Below are positions 22,800 to 34,407 of a stretch of 64,000 nt of DNA, one piece after another. The stretch is from Hexactinellida sp. DTS-2022. Its lineage: Eukaryota > Porifera > Hexactinellida. The stretch lies in contig JAPNXP010000011.1 of NCBI GenBank assembly GCA_028753945.1, positions 3,658,001-3,722,000 of the forward strand. The letters are read 5' to 3'. Numbering within the stretch: the stretch's first letter is position 1; every line of letters starts with the position of its first letter. Below the pieces are notes generated by a model. It made no database searches. It had not been told where the DNA came from and saw only the letters and a program-made list of their open reading frames with translations. The translations under genes were made by a program, and so were the position numbers.

Positions 22800-23680
22800 G
22801 ACCTGAGAAATGCATTATAATTATATAGGAAGTTGGGAACATGATATCAAGGCATACATAACACCCTTTAGAATTGTGATATATCACCATTTGATTACGT
22901 AATCGCTATTTTTCGTGGGAATAATGAGATAATGAGATTATTTGCACTTAATTATTTATATGGTAATCACTCATTATCTCAAATAATATAGAAATTAGGC
23001 CTAGAAAATGTATTATCAATGAATAGGAAGTTACCATTGCGGATAGATTAGTACTAGCATAGTTTACATAATATCGATAGTTTTTGAGTTATGGCTCATC
23101 TTAAGAAATATGCATTTCCCTGGCAACCGAAGAATGTGTCAACATTCCATTTATAATTTCGATATATTTCATTCAACTAGTGATGGACATCCTGATTTTC
23201 CAATTTTGAACATTTCTAACACGTTTAACTATGTTAAAAGCAGGCTATAAGAACACGATTATTCCCACGAAAAACAGCGATTACGTAATCAAATGGTAAT
23301 ATATCACAATTCTAAAGGGTGTTATGTATGCCTTGATATCATGTTCCCAACTTCCTATATAATTATAATGCATTTCTCTGGTCTGTCATTACTAGCTAAT
23401 GAGATAAAGATATGTCAGCTAATAATCAATGGCCTTTAAGTAATCCATGGTCCAGCAAAATCTACTCAGTAGTAAGGCCTTATACAGTGGAAGCCGCTTA
23501 ATCGGGAGACGGTTAATCGGGAAATTCGGTTATTCGGGACAAGGCTTTGGAAACCAATTCGTATCAATAGTATAAAATATATCGGTTAATCGGGAGAACC
23601 GGATAAACGGGACTAAATTCCTACTCCCGAGGCGTCCCGATTAAGCGGCTTCCACTGTATAACGAAGGTCACGGTCTAAC
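22800..23680. mobile_element. Large foldback element, truncated copy 1 (contains a pogo-like MITE)
   Basis: Arms about 22810-22925 and 23265-23385 are inverse copies (GATTACGTAATC, GGTGTTATGTATGCCTTG). The right end extends to AACGAAGGTCACG near 23675; the left end is truncated at about 22800 against the integrase. Same family as 31912-32991. Confidence 0.72.
23485..23657. mobile_element. pogo-like MITE inside foldback element
   Basis: 173 bp, ends CAGTGGAAGCCGCTTAATCG and, in inverse, CAGTGGAAGCCGCTTAATCG, TA flanks. It splits the foldback right end between GGCCTTATA and TAACGAAGGTCACG. Confidence 0.87.
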
Positions 23681-24807
23681 ATATGTACACGATAAGTAGT
23701 ATTACCTGCTTTGCTGAACTTTGAGATCAAATATTCTTTTCTGTCGAATTTGTTCCTGTTTGATATTGTCAGAGGCAATTTGAAGATCAGAATTTCGTTG
23801 CAAATCCATGTGCTCTACCCATTCGTTGCAATCATCAGCTGGTTCATAAGCGGACTCCAAAAGCTCATTGCCTAAGGATTCATTTTCATTCTCCTCAGAA
23901 GGAAAAAGAATCCTCATCAACTTCAATTTTTGGTTAAACAGATATGCTGGATGAAAGTTTCGTCCAAACATTAACTTGAACGGTGTCGCCTTAGTTGCTT
24001 TCTTCAAGTGTGTATTGGAAGCTAAACATGCCTCTTGCAGTCGGTCAGGCCATTTAATTTCTGAATTTAAGCGAAACTTTTCAATCTTCTTAAATGAACG
24101 GTACTTGTATGCTATTTGTTTTGATTGACGTTGTAACCTTTTCCTGAAAAAGTACTCAAAACATATTGAATTAGATAACTAACTCACACTTTCAAAATCT
24201 TATTATTGTTTGAATTCCTACAGGTAAAGCTATGAAGTTACAAGTGGTTATTTGAACGCAGTTTATTATTATAAATTGTTCAAGTGTGTTAAACAAGCTT
24301 TATTATATTTGTAATTTGCAAAAACAACTTGTATACGGTAGGAATATACAGATTCACTCAACATTTACTCTTTTAACATTGATCATGATAAACTAACCTT
24401 ACTCTTAAACTCAGGTTCTTGATCATGCTGAATGACATCTTGGGTGCCGTATGTTAAATAAATGGAACGCAATTGATCGATTACTTCCCTGGACCACTTA
24501 CATTTCAGTGCCCGTGCTACTACTTACTTTGACAAATAACAAACTACAACTAAAACATGTAAATAGCCATCGCTAGACTTGAGTAAGTCACATATTAAAT
24601 CTATGCCGATATGTTGCTATGGATTGTCTGGTAGTGCAATAGGCTAAAGTGGAGGATTAAATTTTTGTTTTTGAGCTGCTGTTCTCTGGCAAGTGTCACA
24701 ATTTTTTACCTAAACAACCGTAATAACTCACACCTTGAATCATGTCAATTTTACAATAAAAACAAAATCAAAATAAATGTGTATCTAAAAAATCGAATAA
24801 AAGTTGA

Positions 24808-25425
24808 ATAAAAATAGTACATTTTATATGCCTAACTTTAATACTTTTTGAGTTTATGAGATAATTAACTCGTATTCCGTATATGGTATGAGCTCATAAA
24901 CTCAAAAAGTATTAAAGTTAGGCATATAAAATGTACTATCTATGAATAGGAAGTTACCTATTGCGGACAGATTAGCACTAGTCTAGTTTACATAACATTT
25001 ATAGTTTTGGAGTTAGGGCTCATTTTAGGAAATATACATTTGCCTCACAACCGAGGAATGTGTCAACATTCCATTTATAATTTCGATATATTTTATTTAA
25101 CTAGATCTGGGTATCACTATGTACCAATGATGAACATTTATAAAGCGTTTAGCAATGTTAAAAGCAGGCTTTAAAAACATGATAATTCGCGCGAAAATTG
25201 ACGATTACGCCATCAGATGATGACATATTACAATTTTGAAAAGTGCTATGTATACCTTGATATAATGTTCGGATGTTTCCATATAGTTACAAGTTATATT
25301 TCAGGTCTACCATTACTAATAATCGAGATAAAAAAGAACCCTCTATTTTACAATGGACTTCGAACTCATCCATGGTCCAATTTTTTTAAGTCGTGAATTG
25401 GCCTTATATAACGAAGGTCACGACC
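24808..25425. mobile_element. Large foldback element, truncated copy 2
   Basis: One full arm (about 24885-25425) ending TATAACGAAGGTCACG and only about 65 bp of the opposite arm (24808-24872), centred on GGTATGAGCTCATAAACTC. It shares GAATAGGAAGTTAC and GGAATGTGTCAACATTCC with the copies at 22800 and 31912. It lies inside an intron-like gap of the second integrase gene. Confidence 0.65.
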
Positions 25426-25504
25426 GAGTTAATATAGTAGATTAACTTTAAATGGGTTCAAGAATTTGATCATTACAAAATGAAATATGAATTTAGAAAA
25501 TGTA

Positions 25505-25580
25505 CATTGTTTTGACGAAAACTGTCCCCCCTACAAAATATTGTCCGGGGGGACAGATTTTGTCAAAACAACATAATTCT
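25505..25580. repeat. C/G-tract hairpin
   Basis: TTGACGAAAACTGTCCCCCC and GGGGGGACAGATTTTGTCAA face each other. Same theme as 18630-18720 and 26519-26640. Confidence 0.6.
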
Positions 25581-26518
25581 TTTTTCAATGGATTTTATAG
25601 GGCGAAATTGATAGAATTAGTATAAATTTTAGATATAAAATACCAAAAATAATATTCAGACACTTTGCTTGATAAATTGAAGACTTCTCCGCAATATGTT
25701 GGCTAAATAATCCATCTCAATCAACTGATAATTAACTACTCCATAACAACATAAAATAAATACTTACATAGAGTTGAACTTCTGTATACATTCCACTCCA
25801 GTAATATTATCTGCGAATATTGGCTAGTGTTGCATTTATTCCCGGATGATGAGAGTCATGATATAACTTCAGAATTTCTAGTATTTTTACTTCAAAGGAC
25901 ATTTGCGATATATTTCACTCCCATCAGCCACTTGGATTGTCTATAATATAGTTTTTAATTAAGTAGAAACGCAATAAAATGAGGTTAAAAAATGAACAGT
26001 ATAGTTTGCAAACGTAGAATCGAACTTACTTAATGAAGTACTCTTTCTTAATTTACAAAATACTTTGATGCCTTCCTCCTAAAATTTCGCTTCAAATTTT
26101 TATCATTTACACTATCGGGGTACTTTTCATGAAGTAAAAAGTCACAAATTTCGGTGTATTCAGTTGCATCCATTATATCAATTAGAATATTAGATAGACG
26201 GTGTACTTTTCGATTTATGAGATTTAGAGAAACATTAATTGATATTTATTGAAAACTTGTTTGTCAACAAGTCAATTGTTTTATTCCACAAGAGAGCTAA
26301 TTACTAATTAGTAATACGTAATACTTGTACTATAGTATGGATGCAGTAGATTATTAGTTGTGCGTAGCATTTGAAGCCAAACATGTTTCAATAAAGTAAA
26401 GATGTAGAGGTAATTATTGACGACAAAGTTCAAGTAATTACAAGTGTTTGTGGTTTAATGAAGAATTTGAAGTATATAAGTAGATGAGTTAATCTGTGCT
26501 TCAGAATGAGTTATCATT

Positions 26519-26640
26519 GGGGGGGGTCATTTTCTATGGGGGTACAGTATAGAAAAATTGACCCCCTTTGAACATCCATGGTTACTTAATTAAAGGGGGT
26601 CAGATTTCTATGGGGGTCAAAAATCTATGCAACAGTCCCC
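26519..26640. repeat. G-tract repeat with internal hairpin
   Basis: GGGGGTCATTTTCTAT pairs with ATAGAAAAATTGACCCCC, followed by GGGGGTCAGATTTCTATG and GGGGGTCAAAAATCTATG. Four G-runs could form a quadruplex. Confidence 0.55.
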
Positions 26641-26654
26641 CATCACTTTAACAC

Positions 26655-26850
26655 AATCCGGACAAACACACACACTCACACACACAACAATCGAGATTTA
26701 ATAATATAAATAACCATAATTTTTTGCGGTTTGTTTACCTAGAATTAATTGGAAATACTACGAGTCCCAGAATATGAAATTTGAATCCAGGGGTAATTTT
26801 GTACTGCGAGAATGATCTATTGGTTTTTGAAGCGAAATTTTGGGATTAGT
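26655..26850 (-). repeat. Dispersed retroelement-like tail, copy 4 (reverse)
   Basis: Reads in reverse of the 11715-11885 copy apart from the tail: CAGGGGTAATTTTGTACTGC and GATCTATTGGTTTTTGAAGC. Confidence 0.5.
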
Positions 26851-27034
26851 GACGCAATGTGATAGATATTTTTGGTATAATCCCTTCAATTTCGAGAGGA
26901 TTAACTTTAGATTCCATAGAACAGGTTAAAACACCTATTTACATATTGTGGTTACAAGATGCCACGAAATAACAAATTAAGCAATAACTCCAACAGTTTT
27001 CCCTCAATCGCTCCCAAAACTTATCACTTTCTAT

Positions 27035-27680
27035 CATGGGCGCAAAGTTTTACAAGTATGAGGTTAAAGTTGGGGGGGCGCGGAGCGAGTGTAGCGAGCC
27101 ATCCTTTGGAGTTCTGGGGGGCTTTCCCCCCAGAATTTTTTTTATTGCGAGATACCCAGATATCAATTTGTTGCAATTCATGGAACCAATAGAGTAACAT
27201 GTCCATACTTAAATAATGTAAATATCCTAATATATTGAAAATTTTATTTTTATAGAGGGTACGGTAACAACCAGGGTGATCCCCATGTGTATGGGAATTC
27301 CCATGGGGATCCCCATACCCATGGGAATGGGAATCAGATTTTCCCCTGTGGGGATCCCCATAGGAATCCTGTGGGAATTCCCATGGGATATTCGAATATG
27401 GTTTCATTAGGTCATCCTTAATTAATATAGGCTTTACTATTGATACGAATCTGCTTTAGTATTTAAATTGGTTTTTATGTATACGTATATTATACTCCCC
27501 TATGGGATTCCTTATGGGGATTCCTATGGGGATTCCCACAGGATTCCTATGGGAATGGGATGGAAATGGGAATGGAAATTCCATTCCCACGGCAACCGTG
27601 GTAACAATCCGCACCATTGATGTTGCACCCCTTCAACTTTTTATGGGGGTCGCACGCCTCCACCCCTGTTTGCGCCACTG
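27035..27680. mobile_element. hAT MITE, GCGCAAAG/GCGCCACTG family, copy 2 (with insertion)
   Basis: Starts CATGGGCGCAAAG, ends TTTGCGCCACTG, perfect 8-bp duplication CTTTCTAT (27027-27034, 27681-27688). Relative to the 8060-8348 copy it carries an extra block of about 330 bp (27270-27600). Confidence 0.87.
27270..27600. repeat. Inserted block of self-complementary GGGAATCCC repeats
   Basis: Dense tandem/inverted repeats of CCCATGGGGATCCCCAT type, starting CAGGGTGATCCCC and ending near GCAACCGTG. Flanks GTAACAAC and GTAACAAT match 7 of 8, so it is itself probably a small hAT-like insertion. Confidence 0.6.
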
Positions 27681-27964
27681 CTTTCTATAACTAACTGTGT
27701 TTCACTTTTAAGCCAATTTTCTATTTTTACTGTAATTTTCCGTTTGGTATTAACAAATTATAAACCTAATTTTCATTAACACATCGTGTGAGGCCTATCG
27801 ATTCAAATATAGGAACAAAGGAATTAATTCTATTTCCTACTCAATTATCATGTAGTTATTAGGCGGTAATCACATATATTGAATTAATTTAAGCGGTAAT
27901 ACTCTTAGATTAAGATATGTATAAGTGTTCAAGTAAATTATTAATTCAACTAAACTATATTTCT

Positions 27965-28804
27965 CTCAAATTTTACTGTGCCGACTATAGTATAGTATAG
28001 TGGCCCAGTATTGAAATCACTGCCTTTATAATAATAATAATTATTTTTCTCCGTAGAAGGTTCCTGGCCAGAGCTTTATAGTTGATGAGCTGAAACTTGG
28101 CATTTAGGTGCGGTTGAACCGTCTAATTTGCACCTGGGGTTACGACTTTTGATTAACACAATTTGGACACATCTTTAATTAACACCTTTCAAAATTTGTC
28201 TGGTCCATAACTTATGGACCAGACCCCCCCCAATTTTTATTTTACCATTGTATTCATCATAAAATTCTGCGTCTGATGGGATAATTTATAATGGGTTTAT
28301 TTTCTGCCATAAATGGGGGTTGAAATTTCTTTGTTTACTCACACTTCAATTTCAATAAAACTGTTAAATCTAATTCCATTGTTTCAACTTGTAATAATTA
28401 TATTGATTTAACTTGTTAAATCTTACTCTATTGATTCAACTCGCGATAAATATACATATATTGATTTAACTTATTAATTCCAGCTGGTTTCTATTTAATT
28501 GTAGTATTACTATACAATGGATTAAATAAAATAATATAATATAAAGAATTTGTTGACTTAACTCACTCACCGTGGATAACATTGCTAAAATAAATACTAA
28601 TAATATAATTTATCATCAATACATAATGAATGAATGGCATTAAACTCAAGATGGTTTATGATGGAAACAAACTTCAAATTTATCTACCGTTCCTTGTGAC
28701 TCGGACCAATTAAGAAATGGTTCTTGACACCTTGAGGTGTTGATGACTGGGCAAAAAAGTCCAAAATTGCAGCCTGTGCGACAGCATGTTCCTTTGGAGA
28801 CACT
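27965..28804 (-). repeat. A-type repeat unit (reverse) with one 60-bp palindromic satellite copy
   Basis: Contains ACTGTGCCGACTATAGTATA at 27978, CTCCGTAG, CACCTGGGGTTACGA and later ACTCACCGTGGATAACATTG and ACCGTTCCTTGTGACTC: the reverse complement of the A units at 54-63 kb. It ends in the hairpin arm at 28755-28804, which is broken by the 28805-29643 insertion. Confidence 0.75.
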
Positions 28805-29643
28805 GTTGCATGGCAGAATTGCTACCTATATTAGTGGTACCATGGATATTCATAAGCCGTGGCAGAATTGCTACCCACTGTTTTATGACTTCTTTGATTG
28901 AATAATCAATCATGCATGCGGAACTTAGTTACGGTAACACCTTGTTTACTTTTACTGAAACATTATACGTTGTACTAGTATAGTATTTACGTACTATTTC
29001 TCATGGAAGTAAGAATCTCATACAATGTTCTATACTGAATCTATAGTATCAGTATAATATAGCGTAATTACAAATGGAGAAGATGCTGATTTATCTAAAT
29101 AATCGTTAATAATACTATAAAAATAGTAACGTAAATACTACACGTATTCCTATTTCTATTTGTAATAATTAATCTTTAATTAATTTAAACATTTTTGTCA
29201 AAACATCTTCACAATTCAAACATTAATAAATTCTATTACACTAAGATTTAAATGTAAATTGAATATTGAAATTCTAGTTAAATTAAACTTTCGGGAAGTG
29301 CAATCATAAGAAGCACACTCCCATTCCGTCTGTGAGGGGGTTTTACCTCTAAATTATTTCGTTATAATGTTACTGTATTTAAAATGCATACTTTTCTACA
29401 AGATACATTCTTTTAGTATCTTCAATTTAAACCTCACTATTCTATAAACAAGATACAGTTCTATAAATACTAGTACAACGTATAATGTTTCAGTAAAAGT
29501 AAACAAGGTGTTACCGTAACTAAGTTCCGCATGCATGATTGATTATTCAATCAAAGAAGTCATAAAACAGTGGGTAGCAATTCTGCCACGGCTTATGAAT
29601 ATCTATGGTACCACTAATAGAGGTAGCAATTCTGCCATGCAAC
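28805..29643. mobile_element. Element with ~190-bp TIRs inserted in the hairpin of a repeat unit
   Basis: Left arm 28805-28990 begins GTTGCATGGCAGAATTGCTACC-like sequence and is repeated in inverse at about 29462-29643. It splits the 120-nt hairpin between CACT (28801-28804) and ATCACTATC (29644). Duplication is short or ambiguous. No ORF. Related interior sequence is found near 50520-50990. Confidence 0.75.
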
Positions 29644-29740
29644 ATCACTATCAATAAACCACCAACAAAATATAGTGACACCAAAGGAACATGCGTCGGC
29701 ACAGGCTGCAATTTTGGATTTTTTAATTTGTGAAATTTGA
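29644..29740 (-). repeat. Right part of the interrupted hairpin
   Basis: CACTATCAATAAACCACC, then GGAACATGCGTCGGCACAGG and CTGCAATTTTGGATTTTTT; completes the arm at 28755-28804. Confidence 0.75.
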
Positions 29741-30656
29741 TTGACTATGCTTCCTAAAAGGAAACCAGGAATTAGGGGTAGAATTAGTTCAGAAATGAAG
29801 CTGAGCTGCGGTTAGCTATACGAGATAACTTAAAGGGTAGGAGAGTGGAACTGCATGCATAAATTGTCTGTTTTTGATGATACAGAATGGAGCTATTCTT
29901 ATAATGCGGTTGAAATTTATTGAGCTATTAATATGAGAATTGTAACTTCCAAAATAAATTATATTGTGTAACATATTTATATATTATGAGTGATATTTTA
30001 GGGTAAGGCCGCGAAGCGGCCGTTAGTTGTGTTGAGTAATGTCTACCATAAACAAACAAAGGTCGCGAAGCGACCGAGACCGAAGGGCTCGTATACTTAA
30101 TATTGTTAGAGCTATTATAAGAGCATAGTTAGTAACATTGTTATTAGTCAAACTTAGCAGTAGTTAAATCATTTACACATTAGATCAGTTCAACTTAGTT
30201 AGGCGTTAGTATCCGTGATTATTGTATTGAAAAATGCTAACTCGTCATTTTAAAAATTGTTATTCAAACTAGTATAACTATGAAGTTAAGTAGGTTAGAA
30301 GGAAACTGGTAACACTGCAATGGATCTTACCTTCCGAAATACCTTTCTGAAATGGTTTAATATATTTATAAATTATAATGATAATAATATGTCGAAAAAA
30401 TCTAAAAGTACAGCTGTGCCGACAGCATTTCCTGTACAACATTAATTTTAGATTTTAATTGTCAAATCACCACTAGGAGGTGTTAAACAATTTCTGAAAT
30501 TTGTTTATTTCCAGCACTATCTCTGAGATAATTCACACTAAGTATCTATGAATTGAGTTTAATTAAACATATTCCATCGTTTAATTTTCTTTGATTTAAT
30601 ATATTATATACAAATATACTATAATTCAATATGTATGTATTAAATTTAACCCAGAG
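29741..30656. other. Intron 2 spacer with a reversed GC-rich module
   Basis: AT-rich DNA without a gene. At 29998-30105 it holds AAGGCCGCGAAGCGGCC, GGTCGCGAAGCGACC and GACCGAAGGGCTCGTATA, the reverse of the module at 10313 and 17315. Confidence 0.5.
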
Positions 30657-31070
30657 CAAGGCTGGATTCGGTTAACCGGCTAACCATTGCATGCTGACAT
30701 CGGTTAACGGTTAGAGATTTTATTAACCAGTTAGCCGGTCTGTTGAATCTCAGCAGATTTATTGGGAAATTAATGTATAAAGTATTTAAAAAATTTGAAA
30801 TTTTTCAGAATATGTAGTCCTAAATCCATTTCTCATTACCACTTAATAAATTTTCTTAGACAACAATGCATTAAATTTACCTAAAGCACGAAATTTATCA
30901 GTTAATATACTTATGCGGTTATACTTTATACAGCTGAGTATTATTCTGAGTATAATCGAATTTTTATATAGGATTTATTGTATTGAGTAGGACGGCCGGT
31001 TAACCGGTTAACCGTGGCGAGAAATCGAATTGTAACCGTTTCACGGATCGGTTAACCAACCCAACCCTTG
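30657..31070. mobile_element. GGTTAACC-rich hAT-like element
   Basis: 414 bp, starts CAAGGCTGGATTCGGTTAAC and ends GGTTAACCAACCCAACCCTTG-like sequence; flanks share CCCAGAG (30650-30656, 31071-31077). Contains several GGTTAACCGG palindromes. Related elements lie at about 39150-40450 and 40463-41084. Confidence 0.72.
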
Positions 31071-31348
31071 CCCAGAGTTGATAAATCAGTCAAAGAAGCA
31101 ATATTATAGGTGTCCAATCTTAACGTACGGGTGCTATAATGGTCGGTTTATTATAATTAATAAAACATCCATCGCGAAGCGTATTGAGATAGAAGGGCTC
31201 GTTATATTCATTTCTATACAAAAATGTACTAGTAGTAGCGTTGTTGACTGTAGTAAATTCATATCCAAAATACATTTAAATTCAGTCGTGTTCTTACACT
31301 GAGAATACAGGTTCTAAATGTACATAAATTAAAGAAAAGTATAGTATC

Positions 31349-31501
31349 AGGCCTTCATCTGGGTTCGCGTTGCGGACCCAGAGGTGCGTGATTTTAAGGA
31401 AAAATCTGTGAGGGTGCGTAAAATTAGGTCCTACTATGGGTGCGCGATTAGGAAAACTACATCACCTAGATTGCGCGTATTTCTGGGCTATATGAAGGCC
31501 T
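31349..31501. mobile_element. Small MITE, AGGCCTTCAT termini
   Basis: About 153 bp bounded by AGGCCTTCATCTGGG and CTATATGAAGGCCT. GC-rich interior with GGTGCG repeats, unlike the AT-rich surroundings. Confidence 0.5.
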
Positions 31502-31911
31502 ATACAGTACATAAAGTATAGGTGAAATTTAGAAAAAAATCAGTATTATGAACAAAATACAATATTTACAAAGTTTAATTTTTTAGATAAATTTCAACTT
31601 ACTCATAGGTAGGGGCATAAACAGCTCGGTTGTTAACATCTAACCGCATTTTTGCTGTTAGCAACAATTTTTGATCGATCCTATTCTTGCATATAGAGAA
31701 AGGAATTTTGAAATTTACTCTTGGATGTGATAGAAAAGTGGGAGAGACTACATATTCAGCGAGTAGTCAAAAATTATGCTAGATCACCTTTAAGCCTGGT
31801 AAAATAAATTAATTGTTTATCATCCATATTTTTTCAGAAATTACGGACGACGGACGGTGGACGGGATTTTATTTGTATCTTTTATTACCACCAAATGCGA
31901 ATAACATTATC

Positions 31912-32991
31912 CGTGACCTACGTTATATAAGGCCTATGCACCAACTTTGTGAAACTGGACCATGGATTAAAGGAAGGCTATTGATAAATAGGATATTTAT
32001 CGTTATCTAATTAACTAGTAGTGATAGACCTTATAAATGTTCTATAACTATATAGGAACATGGTATCAAGGTATACATAGCACCCTTCAGAATTCAGCTA
32101 TGTCATCATTTGATTACGTAATCGCTATTTTTCGTGGGTATTATCGAGTTTTTATTGCCTGCTTTTAACATAGTTAGACGCTTTATAAATGTTCAAAATT
32201 GGAACATGATGATGCCCAAAACTAGTTAGATGAAATATATCGAAATTATAAATGGAATGTTGACACATTCCTCGGTTGCCATGGATATGTATATTTCCTA
32301 AAATGAGCCATAACTTAAAAACTATCTATTTTATGTAAACTAGGCTAGTACTGATCTATCCGCAATATGTAACTTCCTATTCATTGATAAAACATTATAT
32401 ATGCCTAACTACAATAATCTTTGAGATAATGAGTGTATTACCTCATAAGGAATTAAGTGCTAATTATCTTATTATCTCAAAAATATTGTAGTTAGGCATA
32501 TATAATGTATTATCAATGAATAGGAAGTTACATATTGCGGATAGATCACTACTAGCCTAGTTTACATAAAATCGATAGTTTGTAAGTTATGGGTCATTTT
32601 AGGAAATATACATATCCATGGCAACCGAGGAATGTGTCAACATTCCATTTATAATTTCATTATATTTCTTTTAACAAGTCCTGGGCATCATTATGTTCAA
32701 ATCTTGAACATTTATAACGCGTCTAACTATGTTAAAAGCAGGCTATAAAAACACCATAATACCCACCAAAAATAGCGATTACGTAATCAAATGATGGCAT
32801 AGCTGAATTCTGAAGGGTGCTATATATACCTTAATACAATGTTCCTATATAGTTATAGAACATTTATGCGGTCTATCACTAATAGTTATTTAGATATTAA
32901 CGATAAATATCCTATTTATCAATAGCCTTCCTTTAATCCATGGTCCAGTTTCACAAAGTTGGTGCATAGTCCTTATATAACGTAGGTCACG
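31912..32991. mobile_element. Large palindromic foldback element, complete copy
   Basis: 1080 bp, almost entirely two reverse-complementary arms of about 520 bp around a short centre near 32430-32460. Ends CGTGACCTACGTTATATAAG and the inverse TTATATAACGTAGGTCACG. A 7-bp duplication CATTATC flanks it (31905-31911, 32992-32998). Truncated relatives at 22800-23680 and 24808-25425. It ends about 330 bp before RNF213 exon 3. Confidence 0.88.
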
Positions 32992-32998
32992 CATTATC

Positions 32999-33320
32999 TT
33001 ATGCAAAACAATTAATATTAATATTTCACTTAATAGAAAATCACACGACAATGCTCAAATAATTAAATAAATGCTCTAAAATACAAGTTTTATTAAAAAT
33101 TGATACATTAGGAGTGCTTTACACACGTTTATAGCTAATATTTGTTTACGATTAATTTCATAAGATAATAGTAATATATCCGGATGGAGGGTAAAAATTG
33201 GGACGGATAGGGATGATAAACAAGTTATTTATTTTGTATGGCCTTAGCTTAGATAATGATACAAATCGATATTAAAATTATCAAAAATACGTATTGGTTA
33301 AATCGTTTGCACTCGTTTAG
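32999..33320. other. End of intron 2
   Basis: AT-rich, no element recognised. Leads to the acceptor of exon 3. Confidence 0.5.
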
Positions 33321-33788
33321 ATGATGTCATCCACCCTTTATGTCAGAAATTGACATTTATGTTAAAAGAGCAGTTTGAATCATCGATAGATATAGATTGG
33401 ATGTTACAAACAGCTAATTGTGGAGAGGTCTTACACTCATCCGGAACCTTCCATAAAGCTGTTAATCTGCATATTGAGAGTACTATTAGTCCTCTTCTCT
33501 CAGAGTTAATTGCTAGTGTCGATAGGAATGGAAACTTAGAATTAGCACTGTATAAGGATAATATACCTCAGTGTTTATTCAAGCTATGGCAGGATATTTT
33601 CAAGGAGGAGTTTTTACAGGTGTTACAATACAAAGATACAATTTCTTCAGATACCTTACTGCCGAGAAGGAAAGTTCCTGTTATAAATGATGGAGTTGGA
33701 GGAATATTCTTCAAAGCAAATTTTCCTTTCTCTTGGCTTATACAAGAGACTGCATCAAAACTGATGTATGAGACTAAGAATTTGACAG
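33321..33788 (+). CDS. RNF213: RNF213 homologue, internal exon 3 (start of E3 module)
   Basis: Acceptor tcgtttag at 33313-33320 and donor gtaata at 33789. Two bases complete the codon left by the 12301-12463 exon (giving Asp), then 155 codons and one base follow. Conserved family features are SPLLSELIASVDRNGNLEL and the FPFSWLIQE motif, which in vertebrate RNF213 lie between the AAA ring and the E3 RING. The intron before it is 20857 bases. The open frame continues a few codons into the next intron to a stop at 33811; the phase of the next exon shows that 33788 is the true end. Confidence 0.92.
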
Positions 33789-33868
33789 GTAATAATAATA
33801 GGAGATGCTAATTTCTTGTAACTCGCCTAAGCCCTTAATCTAGAAATTCCTCCACATGGTGTGCTGAA

Positions 33869-34310
33869 TAGGGAACAGGATCTTTCGATCCATGATCGTA
33901 CGATCCGGGTCGCGATCCTTTTTTGAAGATCCTCATAGGATTATAAATCGTTTTAAAAACTAGGATCGTGATCGGGATCTGACCGAAGATTTCCTATCAA
34001 AAGATCCTGATCCTTTTTCTCATTAATAGACGCCAATTTCCACTTAATATGAAGTTTAATTTCAACAACAAAATAATTATTTCCTTAGAATAATATATTT
34101 TGGGATTTATTCGTTTATAAGAGGAGCTCTTTTGGCTCAAAAAATAAGAACAAACTTACAATTTATTCTAAATATTATATGCTTGATTGAATTATCAAAG
34201 GATCGTGATCGGATCGTAGACCCTTTTGGAAATTAGGGTCGTGATCGGGATCTTAGATAATAATTTCAGCCAGGATTGAGATCCTTGTTTTAGGATCGTC
34301 TGATGCCCTA
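33869..34310. mobile_element. GATC-rich element in intron 3
   Basis: About 442 bp between TAGGGAACAGGATC and GACGATCC-type sequence in inverse (right end GATGCCCTA). Both sides carry repeated GGATCGTGATCGGGATC motifs in opposite orientation. It makes up most of the 619-bp intron. Duplication not seen. Confidence 0.6.
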
Positions 34311-34407
34311 TTCCCGAGTAAATACATTTTATTTCATAAATATTAAATATGCAATATAGCTCATTTAGGGTTCATTGTTTGGAAATAATTTACTTTCTAA
34401 TTCGCAG

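Larger units (their letters stand above)
23706..26173 (-). pseudogene. Second integrase gene with introns (mobile gene B, decayed)
   Basis: Minus strand. It begins MDATEYTEICDFLLHEKYPD at 26173, with FRRKASKYFV after it. A second block near 25797-25905 has YHDSHHPGINATLANIRR then YYW, the His half of an H2C2 zinc-binding domain; NCDTCQR near 24700 supplies the Cys half. The core follows with HIGIDLICDLL (first Asp) and VIQHDQEPEF (second Asp), then a donor gttagt near 24400 and an acceptor tttttcag near 24146. The last exon (24145-23706) holds ATKATPFKLMFGRNF and ends at a donor gtaata. At least three in-frame stops sit in the core. The PQxNGxxE segment was not found. Both integrases are of the gypsy/Ginger type; which class is unresolved because no LTRs or TIRs were seen. 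Confidence 0.68.

Noticed and set aside
19696..26173. Classic LTR retrotransposon around the integrases
   Set aside because: No long terminal direct repeats, primer-binding site, protease or reverse transcriptase motifs were seen; introns suggest another kind of element or host capture.
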